Positions 8,627 to 17,922 of a stretch of DNA of 64,000 nt are shown here, one piece after another. The stretch covers positions 62,001 to 126,000 of the forward strand of contig JAGVLS010000026.1 in assembly GCA_020054205.1 (NCBI GenBank). The letters run 5' to 3'. Origin of the DNA: Candidatus Obscuribacterales bacterium. Lineage in GTDB: Bacteria > Cyanobacteriota > Vampirovibrionia > Obscuribacterales > Obscuribacteraceae. The notes under the pieces were generated by a model that worked only from the letters and a program-made list of their open reading frames with translations, made no database searches and was not told the DNA's origin. Within the stretch, counting starts at the first letter, position 1, and each line of letters starts with the position of its first letter. The translations under genes were made by a program, and so were the position numbers.

Positions 8627-10126
8627 ATGTGCATGACAAAAAAGAAATCAACATCTTGGCATTTGTTTCTTGGCAAGACTTTATTATTGATGGCAGTATC
8701 ATTGTCTTTGAGCTTGCCAGTTTTATCTGTGTCTGAAACTTCTTGGCAAAGTTATAGCAAGGCCGCAAATATGGCCTTTGATCAAGGACAAGCAAGTTCT
8801 GCTGAAGATTTATATCGTAAAGCATTAGCTGAAGCTAAAAAACATAAAGCCCAGCCATTAGATATTGCACATTGTTTAAATGCATTAGCTGCTACTTTAT
8901 GTTTGCAAGATAAAACTGAAGAAGCCAGAAAGCTATACGAGCAATCGCTTTTGCTTATGGAGACAGCAGTAGGAAAAAATAATCCACAAATAGTGCAAAC
9001 AATGCTTGATTTAGGTTCTGTTTATGAATCAGAAGGTAATCATAAAGCTGCTATGTCTCTTTATAATCGTGTTTTTGCTATTAATCAAAGGGCATTTGGA
9101 GCAGATAATGTAGAAACAGGCAAAGCTCTTCATCGCATGGCAAAAGTTGCTCATGCATCTGAAAAACAAAAAGATGCTCAAGCTTATTATAAAAAAGCTG
9201 TAGACACTCTTGCGGGCTCTGGTAGCAAGCGTGATCTTGAAGCATGTTTGTTGGACTATCAACGATTGCTAAAAGACATTAATGATTCAGAAGAAGCAAG
9301 ATTGGTAATTGAAAAACTTAGTGAAATTAGTTCACAAAGACAAATGCAACGTTCAGTTGTAGGTACACCAGATGCAAACGATAATTCATCATCGTTTTGG
9401 CAATTACATTTATCTAAATCATCTATCAATCAACAAAATATACAAACAAATGAAGAGCAAAATGTTTTAGGTAGAGCACAAGAATCGGTAAGCTCTCCTT
9501 CTAGCATGACACCGATGTACAATACGTTGGCTGATGTTTACAACAAACAAAATCGCTACAATGAAGCGGAGCCACTTTATAAAACAATTATTGCTATCGA
9601 CGAAAAAAGTTTGGGTAGTGATCATCCATCTGTAGGAGCTGATTTAAATAATTTAGCTGCTCTATATATTTCTCAAAAACGATATGATGAAGCAGAACCG
9701 TTATTAAAGCGATCTTTGACTATATATCAAAATGCATATGGTAATGATAATTTGCTGGTTATTAAAACGAAAAGTCTTTTAGCTTCTGTCTTAAATAAAA
9801 AAGGCAGCTTAGCTGATGCACAAGCTTTATACAAAAATGTTTTAGATACAGGACTCACGAATTTCGGACCAAATAATCTTGAAACAGCCAAAGCTTTAAA
9901 TAATCTTGCTTATTTTTATTATCAACAAGGTAAATATACTGAAGCAGAAACAACTTATAAATGGGCAATAGCTAGTATAGAAGCAATTGTGGGGGATAAT
10001 GATCCTATGTATGCTGCTTGTTTGTCTGATTATGTTCAAGTATTGCGTAAATTGGGCAAATTAGACGAAGTGCAAAAAATAGAACAACGCATAAGTTCTA
10101 TATCAACTAAGCGCATTGAGCAATAG
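8627..10126 (+). CDS. Secreted TPR (kinesin-light-chain-like) repeat protein
   Basis: A 499-residue protein with an N-terminal signal peptide (hydrophobic core LLLMAVSLSLSLPVLSV) and two blocks of TPR repeats of the TPR_10/TPR_12 type (about 40-215 and 300-490). Examples are ALNNLAYFYYQQGKYTEAE and DLNNLAALYISQKRYDEAE. A Ser/Gln/Asn-rich linker separates the blocks. Such repeats bind proteins; no catalytic motif is present. It follows the kinase gene by 42 bases on the same strand, so co-expression is likely. The start at 8627 (MCMTKKK) could equally be the second ATG at 8633. It converges with the efflux operon, leaving 14 bases. Confidence 0.85.
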   Translation: MCMTKKKSTSWHLFLGKTLLLMAVSLSLSLPVLSVSETSWQSYSKAANMAFDQGQASSAEDLYRKALAEAKKHKAQPLDIAHCLNALAATLCLQDKTEEARKLYEQSLLLMETAVGKNNPQIVQTMLDLGSVYESEGNHKAAMSLYNRVFAINQRAFGADNVETGKALHRMAKVAHASEKQKDAQAYYKKAVDTLAGSGSKRDLEACLLDYQRLLKDINDSEEARLVIEKLSEISSQRQMQRSVVGTPDANDNSSSFWQLHLSKSSINQQNIQTNEEQNVLGRAQESVSSPSSMTPMYNTLADVYNKQNRYNEAEPLYKTIIAIDEKSLGSDHPSVGADLNNLAALYISQKRYDEAEPLLKRSLTIYQNAYGNDNLLVIKTKSLLASVLNKKGSLADAQALYKNVLDTGLTNFGPNNLETAKALNNLAYFYYQQGKYTEAETTYKWAIASIEAIVGDNDPMYAACLSDYVQVLRKLGKLDEVQKIEQRISSISTKRIEQ

Positions 10127-10140
10127 AAACAAACATCAAA

Positions 10141-11457
10141 TTAATGTGCATGTATATGATATGAAGGGCGTTCTTTTGGGCTGGCTGCTTCATTTGTAGC
10201 TACTAATATTGGTTTGACTTTTGTGCCAACTAATAATTCATCGCTGCCATTTTGAGCTATTAATTCGCCCTCTTCTATATCACCAAAAATTTCGACCAAA
10301 TCACCCATACTTTGCCCTTTTTTTACATTTACCCATTCAACTTTATTATTACGTATACAACAAACAAAAGTATCTAAAGTGGTAGATACTACAGCGCTAG
10401 TTGGAACAAATAAAGTTGGATTAGGACGACGAGTTGGCCAATATATTTCACAAAACATACCAGGTAATATTTTATAGCCAGGGTTTTCATAGTTAAGCTC
10501 TACTGGCATTGTTCTTGTGCTTTTATCTAAATAATTACCTATTCTAGCTAATGTGCCAGTAAACCGTTTGCCAGGATATGTAGAAACTGAAAATTGAATA
10601 GATGCTCCAGGTAAAACACCACTAGTATCGCGTTCTGGCACAGGAGCAACGATACGCAAAAGATCTAATTGTTGGATACGAACTATAGAAGGATAGGCCC
10701 CGGTTCCTAATGGCCCAACAAAACTACCAACATGCATATTGCGTTCAGTTATATAACCATTAAATGGTGCTGTTAATTTTAAATATGATGCAAAATCACC
10801 AAAATTACCTAATGCATTGCGAGCGGCACTGACATTATCTTTTAAAGCTGCAACTAAATTTTCTTGAGCAGCAACATTATTTGTCCATGTAGCAACTGCT
10901 TGTTTATCTTCTTCTACTTTTTGAGCAAGAACAATTACTTCATTGGTCGCAATAACACCGGGTACTAGTGATGCTGCTCTTACTCTTTGATAAGTAGAAT
11001 CATCCGATAATAATTTTGCTTTTATTTCATCTAAGCGAGCTCTTACACTTGCTAATTTTGATTCACCTTCCGCTAAAGTGGCTTTAGCGGAAGCTAGTTT
11101 TGCTTGTGCTTCATCACGTCTAGCGATATATTCCGGTGCATACATTTCTACCATCAATTGATCTTTTTTGACAATTGAACCTCTATCTACACCAATCCAT
11201 TTTATAAATCCAGGCACTTTAGGATAAATGAGTACATCTTGATATGCCTGGATTTCACCTGGTAATTGATCTTCTCTAAAAAGAGTTTTTTTGGTTATTT
11301 CTACAACCGGTAAATCAGAAATTTCTTGATGTTCTTCCTCTGGATGTTTGTTAAATAAAAACTGATAAATAACAAAAGCAATTACTGCTATTAGTAATAC
11401 TGCGACACTTGCTTTAATCCATGAACTATTTAAAGATGAGCGATTTGAAAAATTCAC
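10141..11457 (-). CDS. RND efflux periplasmic adaptor (HlyD/MFP family)
   Basis: A 438-residue membrane fusion protein that would link the inner-membrane RND pump to the outer-membrane channel. It has a single N-terminal membrane anchor (about 15-33), a lipoyl/barrel half (FREDQLPGEIQAYQDVLIYP), an alpha-helical hairpin rich in Ala/Lys/Glu (about 115-215), the second half (LKLTAPFNGYITERN) and a beta-barrel plus membrane-proximal domain. It starts at GTG 11457, seven bases after the RND stop, and is last of the tolC-RND-MFP operon. It ends with a short His-containing tail (SYHIHAH). Confidence 0.9.
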   Translation of the reverse strand: MNFSNRSSLNSSWIKASVAVLLIAVIAFVIYQFLFNKHPEEEHQEISDLPVVEITKKTLFREDQLPGEIQAYQDVLIYPKVPGFIKWIGVDRGSIVKKDQLMVEMYAPEYIARRDEAQAKLASAKATLAEGESKLASVRARLDEIKAKLLSDDSTYQRVRAASLVPGVIATNEVIVLAQKVEEDKQAVATWTNNVAAQENLVAALKDNVSAARNALGNFGDFASYLKLTAPFNGYITERNMHVGSFVGPLGTGAYPSIVRIQQLDLLRIVAPVPERDTSGVLPGASIQFSVSTYPGKRFTGTLARIGNYLDKSTRTMPVELNYENPGYKILPGMFCEIYWPTRRPNPTLFVPTSAVVSTTLDTFVCCIRNNKVEWVNVKKGQSMGDLVEIFGDIEEGELIAQNGSDELLVGTKVKPILVATNEAASPKERPSYHIHAH

Positions 11458-11464
11458 GATTTAA

Positions 11465-14400
11465 CTATTCTCCACGATCATCAGGATGTAAGGATGGTGA
11501 TATGAGCGGAACTTTTTCTTGAATAATAGCAAATACTAATGGCAAAAGCGTTAAAGCAGAAAGAGTCGAACATGCTAAGCCACCAATTACCGCGCGACCA
11601 AGTGGTGCACCAGTACCGGCACTTAATGCCATTGGTATCATACCGGCTATCATAGCAAAGGAAGTCATTAAAATTGGACGCATGCGTTGCTCAGCGGCAG
11701 CAATAGCAGCTTTGTCTGCTGGCATTCCTTCCTGGCGATGTTTTTCAGCAAAAATTACCAACAAAATGGCGTTTGATATACCAATACCTATGGACATAAT
11801 TGCACCCATAAATGATTCTACATTTAAAGTAGTACCGGTTAAAAATAAAGCTAGAAGCACGCCTGTTAAAATTGCCGGTACTGTCGATAAAACAGCTAGC
11901 ACCATTCGTGGTGCTTGGAAATAAGCTGAAAGCATCAAAAATATTACTATTACTGCTAAAACCAAACCACCAAATAAATGTTCAAATGTATTTTTCAATA
12001 GTGGTATTTGTCCGACTACATCGACAAATACTCCCCTTGGTGGAGCACCCACGCGTTTGACAGCTTCTTGTACCATTTTGCCAACATTTCCTAAGTCTTT
12101 GCCAGAAAGATTGGCGGTGAGTGAGACCATGCGCATCATATTGTAACGATCATATTCACCTATAGTGGTGCCGTATTCAACTTTAGCTACATCTCCAATT
12201 AACGGGTGTTGCATATTAGCTCGGCCCATTGTGGGAAATTTGTCTATATCATCTTTGCTCTTAATTTGATCTTGCGGTACTTGTACCTGTACTTGGTATG
12301 ACACGCCGCTATTTCTATCTTTCCAAAAACTCAATAGAATAAAACGACTGGAAAAATAAGCTGGCAATAAAGAATTACCAATTTGCAGTGGTGTAATACC
12401 TAATTGTCCAGCCAATTCGCGATCGATTTTAATATCACAAGTTGGATATTCTTGTGGTTGTCCCCATTGCAAATCTCTGATGTATGGAATTTTTATGATT
12501 TCTGCTTTTATTTTTTTAGCAAATATTCTATCTTGAATTAGATCGTGCCCCCTCACATTTATGCAAATAGGCGTAGGAGAACCTAGATTCATTACTTGGC
12601 TAACAATATCGCCTGGTTCAAATGAAAATAGAACACCTGGTAATGCTTTTGCTAAACGACGACGCACCTTATCTTTAAAAGCATTTAAATCTATATTAGT
12701 GCCTTCTTTCATTCTTAAATCCATTACTGCTTGATGTGGTCCGGAAGTCCATAAATAAGCAGAAGATATGGGAAACATGGGTGGTTGTTGTCCAGCATAA
12801 CCAAGCGTTTTGTCAATTACGCCTGGTCCAGCTTCCGCTTTAATTTCATCTATGGTTTTGCGCACAATGGCCTCTAAAACTTCTACTCTAGTTCCGGTGG
12901 GTGCACTTATCCGTACTCGAAATTCTGTCGAATGTGGATCGGGAAACATTTCTTGTCCAATTAAGTTATACAAAATAACTACTGCGGAAACTGTGGCAAA
13001 TAAATATATAGGAATTAAAAAATTACGCCGAGGCATTAAGAATGTTACTAGTGATTCTAGCTTATGTCTCCAGGTATCGGTAAAGTCTTTTTTCTCACTG
13101 TGACTTTTTCCTTTTAATATCCAGACGCACATCACTGGCACAAGCGTAGTTGAAAATGTAAATGAAGCCATCATGGTAAATCCAACTGCCATAGAAAGCG
13201 GCACAAATAAATTGCGAGTGATACCGGTCATAAAAAATGAAGGTACAAATACTGCTACTACCGTAAGCATGGCTAAAAATCTTGGCACCATAGTCTCTAT
13301 TGATGCTTCATATACAGATCTGCTCACTGACTGTCCACTAGCAATATGACTGTGAACATTTTCAATTACTACTGTTGCCTCATCCACTAAAATTCCAATA
13401 GCTAATGCCAAGCCGCTTAAAGTTTGAATATTGATAGTTTGTCCTGTTGCCCACAATAAAACAGATGCTAATAAAAGAGAGCAAGGGATTGTCGTTACAA
13501 CAATAGCTGTACTTCTAATATCTCGCAAAAAGAGCAATATCATTAAGCCAGGTAATAATGTGCCCATCATGCCTTCAAAAGCTACATCGTTAATTGCATC
13601 ACGTACATACTTTGATTGATCGAATTCATAACTTATTTTTACATCGGTAGGTAATACAGCTTGCATATCCGGCAAAGCTTTTTTAACTGCATTAACCACT
13701 TCTACCGTGGAAGAATCAGCTTTTTTTACTACCGGCAGATATACAGTTCGCCTATCTTGAAAGAGCGCGTATCCTGCCAAAATATCATCCGAGTCTTCCA
13801 CAGTACCAATGTCACGGATGAAAATTTGTGGACCAGGACCAGTTCTCACTGGCAAATAATCAAGCATATGAATATCTGGCAAATCAGTATCTACTGGTGC
13901 TATACGCATAAGGCTGCCGGTCCTGACATTACCAGCTGGCGTAATTACGTTGCCAGTTGCTAGCGTATTTACAATTTCATCGCCGGATATGTTGTAACGT
14001 CTTAATTTGTTAGCGTCTACGTTAATTACAATTGTACGGATATTGCCACCAAAAGGTGGTGGAGCTTGTACGCCAGGTACAGTAGCTAGAGCCGATCTAA
14101 CACGCACATAAGCTAAATCTTGCAATTTTTGTACGCTTTGTGTTTGAGAAGAAAGTACTAATTGACCGACAGGTAAACAACCTGGATCAAAACGTAAAAT
14201 AAAAGGATTGAGTGTGCCCTTGGGCATAAGACTTGTAGCTCGATTGCACATAGCTACTATGCATGCCATAGCAGCAGACATATCAGTTTCTGGGTGGAAA
14301 TATATTTTCATTACAGCTACGTTTTGCACAGAGCGGGACTCAATATGTTCTATGCCCGGTACGTATAAGAAAAATAATTCATAGGTGGATACTAAATAAC

Positions 14401-14581
14401 CTTCCATTTGGTCTGGTGCCATACCACCATAACCTTGAATTACATAAATGGCTGGAATGTTTAAATTAGGAAAAATATCTTGCTTCATACTGGTCAAAGC
14501 AAGCGTGGCAGTAAGAATAATAGAAATAACTGCCATTAAAACAGTTATTGGGCGGCGCAGCGCTGTCGCTACTATGTTCAT
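11465..14581 (-). CDS. RND family efflux pump, inner-membrane permease
   Basis: A 1038-residue proton-driven RND transporter of the AcrB superfamily: 12 membrane helices and two large periplasmic loops. The N-terminus (VATALRRPITVLMAVISI) and the repeated second half are typical. In helix 4 the usual Asp-Asp proton relay reads ILVDEATVVIEN, so the second acidic residue is Glu. Substrate is unknown. Its ATG overlaps the TolC stop by four bases (ATGA), showing translational coupling. The GTG of the adaptor follows seven bases downstream. All three parts of a tripartite pump are thus encoded together. Confidence 0.93.
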   Translation of the reverse strand: MNIVATALRRPITVLMAVISIILTATLALTSMKQDIFPNLNIPAIYVIQGYGGMAPDQMEGYLVSTYELFFLYVPGIEHIESRSVQNVAVMKIYFHPETDMSAAMACIVAMCNRATSLMPKGTLNPFILRFDPGCLPVGQLVLSSQTQSVQKLQDLAYVRVRSALATVPGVQAPPPFGGNIRTIVINVDANKLRRYNISGDEIVNTLATGNVITPAGNVRTGSLMRIAPVDTDLPDIHMLDYLPVRTGPGPQIFIRDIGTVEDSDDILAGYALFQDRRTVYLPVVKKADSSTVEVVNAVKKALPDMQAVLPTDVKISYEFDQSKYVRDAINDVAFEGMMGTLLPGLMILLFLRDIRSTAIVVTTIPCSLLLASVLLWATGQTINIQTLSGLALAIGILVDEATVVIENVHSHIASGQSVSRSVYEASIETMVPRFLAMLTVVAVFVPSFFMTGITRNLFVPLSMAVGFTMMASFTFSTTLVPVMCVWILKGKSHSEKKDFTDTWRHKLESLVTFLMPRRNFLIPIYLFATVSAVVILYNLIGQEMFPDPHSTEFRVRISAPTGTRVEVLEAIVRKTIDEIKAEAGPGVIDKTLGYAGQQPPMFPISSAYLWTSGPHQAVMDLRMKEGTNIDLNAFKDKVRRRLAKALPGVLFSFEPGDIVSQVMNLGSPTPICINVRGHDLIQDRIFAKKIKAEIIKIPYIRDLQWGQPQEYPTCDIKIDRELAGQLGITPLQIGNSLLPAYFSSRFILLSFWKDRNSGVSYQVQVQVPQDQIKSKDDIDKFPTMGRANMQHPLIGDVAKVEYGTTIGEYDRYNMMRMVSLTANLSGKDLGNVGKMVQEAVKRVGAPPRGVFVDVVGQIPLLKNTFEHLFGGLVLAVIVIFLMLSAYFQAPRMVLAVLSTVPAILTGVLLALFLTGTTLNVESFMGAIMSIGIGISNAILLVIFAEKHRQEGMPADKAAIAAAEQRMRPILMTSFAMIAGMIPMALSAGTGAPLGRAVIGGLACSTLSALTLLPLVFAIIQEKVPLISPSLHPDDRGE

Positions 14582-16053
14582 TTGCTAGCTACTCCTTCGG
14601 CTGCTTCCACCAATGACAAAAATGGCTTTAAATTACCTTGCACATAACCTACCGCTAAAATAGATCGCCAAACTTCCACTTGTGCTAAAGCATCTTCTAC
14701 TTCTGCTTTTGCTAATATGCGTTCTGCTTCAGCTACAGATACCATATTAGTTAATCCAGCTTTGTAGCGCTCTAATACTTTTACTTCATTCTCACGAGCC
14801 GCTTCAACTAATTGTGGTGTTTCATCAGCAATTTTTCTTGCTTCGTTTAACAAAATGCGAGCTTGTGCATCTTTTTTCTCTAATATCTGAATTGCCAGAT
14901 CAAAATTAGCTTTTTCAGCCATCTCGCTTGCATATGCTGCTCTACGTTCAGCTTTAATAGAAAAAATTTCCATTATTGGAAAACTTACTTGTAGTCCAGC
15001 CATCCAATTAGCTACTTGTGGAATAGCACCGGCAGCAACTGGTGGAGACTGATGTTGTGCACCACTTCCTCTTCCCCAAAATGCAGAGTTAAACCAAAGA
15101 TGAGGATACCATGTGCGATCTATTACATGTACGCGTGCTGCTCGAGTTATGGTTGCCGATTGATTGACTAAAGCTAATGGATGAGTAGAAAAATCCATTT
15201 TGACAGGTATAGTATATCTGCGCGTTGGTTTTTTTATCAACGCATCTGGCACAACTTCAATTTGGCTACCGGCAATTCCCATTCTCTCTGCTAAATCTAC
15301 TTTTGCTAATTCGTAGGCACGCTCTGCCTTAATCAAACCAATTTTAGTATCAGAAACATCAAAATCTGCTCGCGCTGCATCCACTCCTGGTCTTAAGCCA
15401 GCATCGACTTGAGATTTAACAGCAATAGCTGCTGCTTTCATTCGATCGTAAGCTGCTTGAGTAGAAATAATTGTTTGTTGTGTTGCTATAGCATTTAAAT
15501 AACTATCAGCACATACATAGGCGACATCCAATTCTGTTAATTTCAAGTTGTTTTGTGCAAGTTTATGAGCAGCTCTAGCGTATTCCACATTTGCTCCCCG
15601 TTTGCCGAAATCATACAAAAGCCAATTAAAATTGGCAGCATAATTGGAGCTAAAAATAGATGACATGCTAGAGCTAGATGTCACTTTTCCAGATTGTATT
15701 GGAATAGCGTCTAAATTTTGTGATTGCGGCAAAACTATACCAGCAATAACATTTTGTGTATTACGTGCTTCTTGAATCGCCAAATCAAAATTGGGCAAAT
15801 AAGCAGTTTTAGCTAAAGTAATATTTGCTCTTGCTGCTTGTATTCGAGAAATAGCATTTTTGATATTAGGATAATTGGCAATGGCAAGCTCAACAGATTC
15901 ACGTAATGTAAAAGTTTTATTGATTGTGGCAGAAAGGAAATGTAATTTTGGCATAGGCAAATTGCCTTCTTTGGCAAGGGCTGGCATATGAGAACCAAAC
16001 CAAAGAAAAATAATTACATTTGCAAGGGCTATAAATAATACGCTTTGCAACAC
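14578..16053 (-). CDS. TolC family outer-membrane efflux protein
   Basis: A 491-residue outer-membrane channel protein with an N-terminal signal sequence (LFIALANVIIFLWFGSHMPALA) and two OEP-type repeats rich in Ala/Leu coiled coils (about 55-270 and 290-480). FTLRESVELAIANYPNI is the classic family opening. It is the first gene of the tripartite pump operon and is coupled to the RND gene by a 4-base overlap. Confidence 0.9.
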   Translation of the reverse strand: MLQSVLFIALANVIIFLWFGSHMPALAKEGNLPMPKLHFLSATINKTFTLRESVELAIANYPNIKNAISRIQAARANITLAKTAYLPNFDLAIQEARNTQNVIAGIVLPQSQNLDAIPIQSGKVTSSSSMSSIFSSNYAANFNWLLYDFGKRGANVEYARAAHKLAQNNLKLTELDVAYVCADSYLNAIATQQTIISTQAAYDRMKAAAIAVKSQVDAGLRPGVDAARADFDVSDTKIGLIKAERAYELAKVDLAERMGIAGSQIEVVPDALIKKPTRRYTIPVKMDFSTHPLALVNQSATITRAARVHVIDRTWYPHLWFNSAFWGRGSGAQHQSPPVAAGAIPQVANWMAGLQVSFPIMEIFSIKAERRAAYASEMAEKANFDLAIQILEKKDAQARILLNEARKIADETPQLVEAARENEVKVLERYKAGLTNMVSVAEAERILAKAEVEDALAQVEVWRSILAVGYVQGNLKPFLSLVEAAEGVASK

Positions 16054-16153
16054 CTTGTCTGCCTAATTTACTAGTAAAAACAATAGTAATTTTACAGAAA
16101 CTAAAGGGTAAATTTCAGGAATATATAGGTTAAGGCAATTTTAAATAACTGAT

Positions 16154-17479
16154 TTATCCACTAAGACCTTTGCCAAACTCAAATGTAGTTTTACCAATAA
16201 TAATTTCAGATCCTTCTTGAGCACCTTTTGCAACCAATGCGTCTATTACACCGATGGCTCTTAGCGCAGAAAATAAGTGATGTAATGATTCTGGCGAGCG
16301 TAAATTTGTCACTGAAACAAGTCTTTCCACCCGGTCGCCTATCACAGTAAAAGTGTTTTTCTTTCTTTCGATATCAAAACTACTACCACCATGATCATAA
16401 GCTTTTGAATCTTCATAGATATTTGTTATTGCCTCTAATTTTGGCAATTTACTTAAAGCCTCAAAAATAAGATTTTTTAGACCGTTAATACCAAATGTAG
16501 TGGCACATGAAATGGTTTCTATGGCAAGTGGCGCTTCAAATTCTGGTAAACGTTTTTGCCATTGTTTTTTTATGGAATCAATTGTCGAGGCAATTTCATC
16601 AGCTGGCAATAAATCAGCCTTATTTAAGGCTAAAATTTGTGGTCTATCAGCAAGCTCTTTGTTATATAGATATAACTCTTTATTTATTGTAGTGATTTCG
16701 TCCATGACATTGCTAGAAGATATATCGACCATATGAATTAAAATGCGTGTTCTTTCAATATGGCGCAAAAATGTTTGTCCTAAGCCAATTCCAGCAGATG
16801 CCCCTTCAATTAAGCCAGGTATATCGCACAATACATATGCATCTTTTCCTTGCGCATCTCCTTCTGGTCTTTTTAATACACCTAAATTAGGGGATAGTGT
16901 AGAAAATGGATAATCAGCAATTTTAGGGCGAGCATTAGTCAAAATTGATAATAGTGTTGATTTACCAGCATTAGGTAGTCCAATAATACCTACTTCGGCA
17001 ATGAGCTTTAAAGTAAGTTCTAATTGTCTGGCAATACCTGGTTGACCGGGCTCGCAATGATAGGGCGACCTATGGGTGGGAGATGCAAGTCTAGAATTGC
17101 CTCTGCCTCCACGTCCTCCTTCAGCTACTAATACTTGATCATTATTATTAGTCAAATCAGCAATAACATCGTTAGTCTCAGTATCTTTTACTATTGTCCC
17201 TACTGGCACATAAATTATTAAATCAATGCCGCTTTTACCAGATTTATTTTTAGATCCACCCTTGCCACCATTTTGAGCAATAAATTCTTTGTTGTAATTA
17301 AAATCTAGAAGTGTATTCATATTGTTAGATGCTTTTATAAATACATGTCCGCCGCGGCCACCATCGCCACCAGCTGGACCTCCCATTGGCTCATATTTGT
17401 CTTGTCTCCATGCTACAAGTCCATTGCCCCCGTCACCGGAGCGGATTTTAATAGCTACTTGATCAACAAATTGGCTCAT
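16154..17479 (-). CDS. obg: GTPase Obg
   Basis: Conserved ribosome-associated GTPase involved in 50S assembly and stress control. About 441 residues: Gly-rich Obg fold (1-160, with GGPAGGDGGRGGHV), G domain (about 161-335) with G1 GLPNAGKST, G3 DIPGL and G4 NKAD, and a C-terminal OCT domain (about 365-441). An ATG nine bases earlier (17488) is also in frame, but AGGAA then sits almost on it; the ATG at 17479 has that AGGAA nine bases upstream and I prefer it. The leader can form two mutually exclusive hairpins. Confidence 0.95.
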   Translation of the reverse strand: MSQFVDQVAIKIRSGDGGNGLVAWRQDKYEPMGGPAGGDGGRGGHVFIKASNNMNTLLDFNYNKEFIAQNGGKGGSKNKSGKSGIDLIIYVPVGTIVKDTETNDVIADLTNNNDQVLVAEGGRGGRGNSRLASPTHRSPYHCEPGQPGIARQLELTLKLIAEVGIIGLPNAGKSTLLSILTNARPKIADYPFSTLSPNLGVLKRPEGDAQGKDAYVLCDIPGLIEGASAGIGLGQTFLRHIERTRILIHMVDISSSNVMDEITTINKELYLYNKELADRPQILALNKADLLPADEIASTIDSIKKQWQKRLPEFEAPLAIETISCATTFGINGLKNLIFEALSKLPKLEAITNIYEDSKAYDHGGSSFDIERKKNTFTVIGDRVERLVSVTNLRSPESLHHLFSALRAIGVIDALVAKGAQEGSEIIIGKTTFEFGKGLSG

Positions 17480-17509
17480 GTCGAGCATTTCCTATAGGTT
17501 AGTTTAATT

Positions 17510-17540
17510 AAACCACTACCTTTAATGTGGTTTTCCCCAC
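17510..17540 (-). promoter_or_regulatory. Two mutually exclusive hairpins in the obg leader
   Basis: In the minus-strand transcript a CCAC segment (17530-17527) can pair with GTGG upstream (17540-17537, loop of six) or, extended to AAACCAC, with GTGGTTT downstream (17516-17510, loop of ten). The second hairpin ends about 30 bases before the start codon. This alternative pairing could affect obg expression; it may also be incidental. Confidence 0.3.
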
Positions 17541-17546
17541 TGCTTA

Positions 17547-17570
17547 TAGATCTATATGTATATAGATCTA
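17547..17570. promoter_or_regulatory. Perfect 11-bp inverted repeat between obg and the PC4-like gene
   Basis: TAGATCTATAT, two spacer bases, then ATATAGATCTA form a perfect palindrome in the divergent intergenic region. A further TAGATCTTTA lies at 17575-17584, and the same decamer occurs at 861-870 next to another gene start. Likely a regulator site or promoter element. Confidence 0.45.
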
Positions 17571-17662
17571 AGAATAGATCTTTACTAAATCTCATATTTT
17601 GATTATCTTAGATATATATCAGGGCATTTTATTGGATGTACCGCACTCAGGAGGATTTTCCC

Positions 17663-17890
17663 TTGGCTGACGACAATAGAGTATCAATACATGAAAAATC
17701 TAGAGGTGAGACCATTAATGTTTACATTGGTGAATATGCTGGTCGTAAATATTTGCATGTTCGCGAATGGTATCTAGACAAGGATCAAGAAGAAAAGCCG
17801 ACAAAAAAAGGCGTAGCTATTCCTATAGAAAAGGTAGATGCTTTACTTGAGGCTGTATCGAAAGTAATGCCTAAAGAAAAGAAGAAATAA
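17663..17890 (+). CDS. PC4/p15-like ssDNA-binding protein
   Basis: A 75-residue protein resembling the bacterial transcriptional coactivator p15 (PC4) family, small dimeric single-strand nucleic-acid binders. The core ..YLHVREWYLDKDQEEKPTKK followed by GVAIPIEKVDALLEAV fits the beta-sheet plus C-terminal helix layout. An ATG at 17636 is in frame, but TTG at 17663 has a perfect AGGAGG (17649-17654) eight bases upstream and gives the family-length N-terminus, so I chose TTG. A Lys-rich tail ends the protein. It is divergent from obg. Confidence 0.75.
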   Translation: MADDNRVSIHEKSRGETINVYIGEYAGRKYLHVREWYLDKDQEEKPTKKGVAIPIEKVDALLEAVSKVMPKEKKK

Positions 17891-17922
17891 ATTAGTCAAA
17901 TCTATCTGGTCTTTTATCTCTG

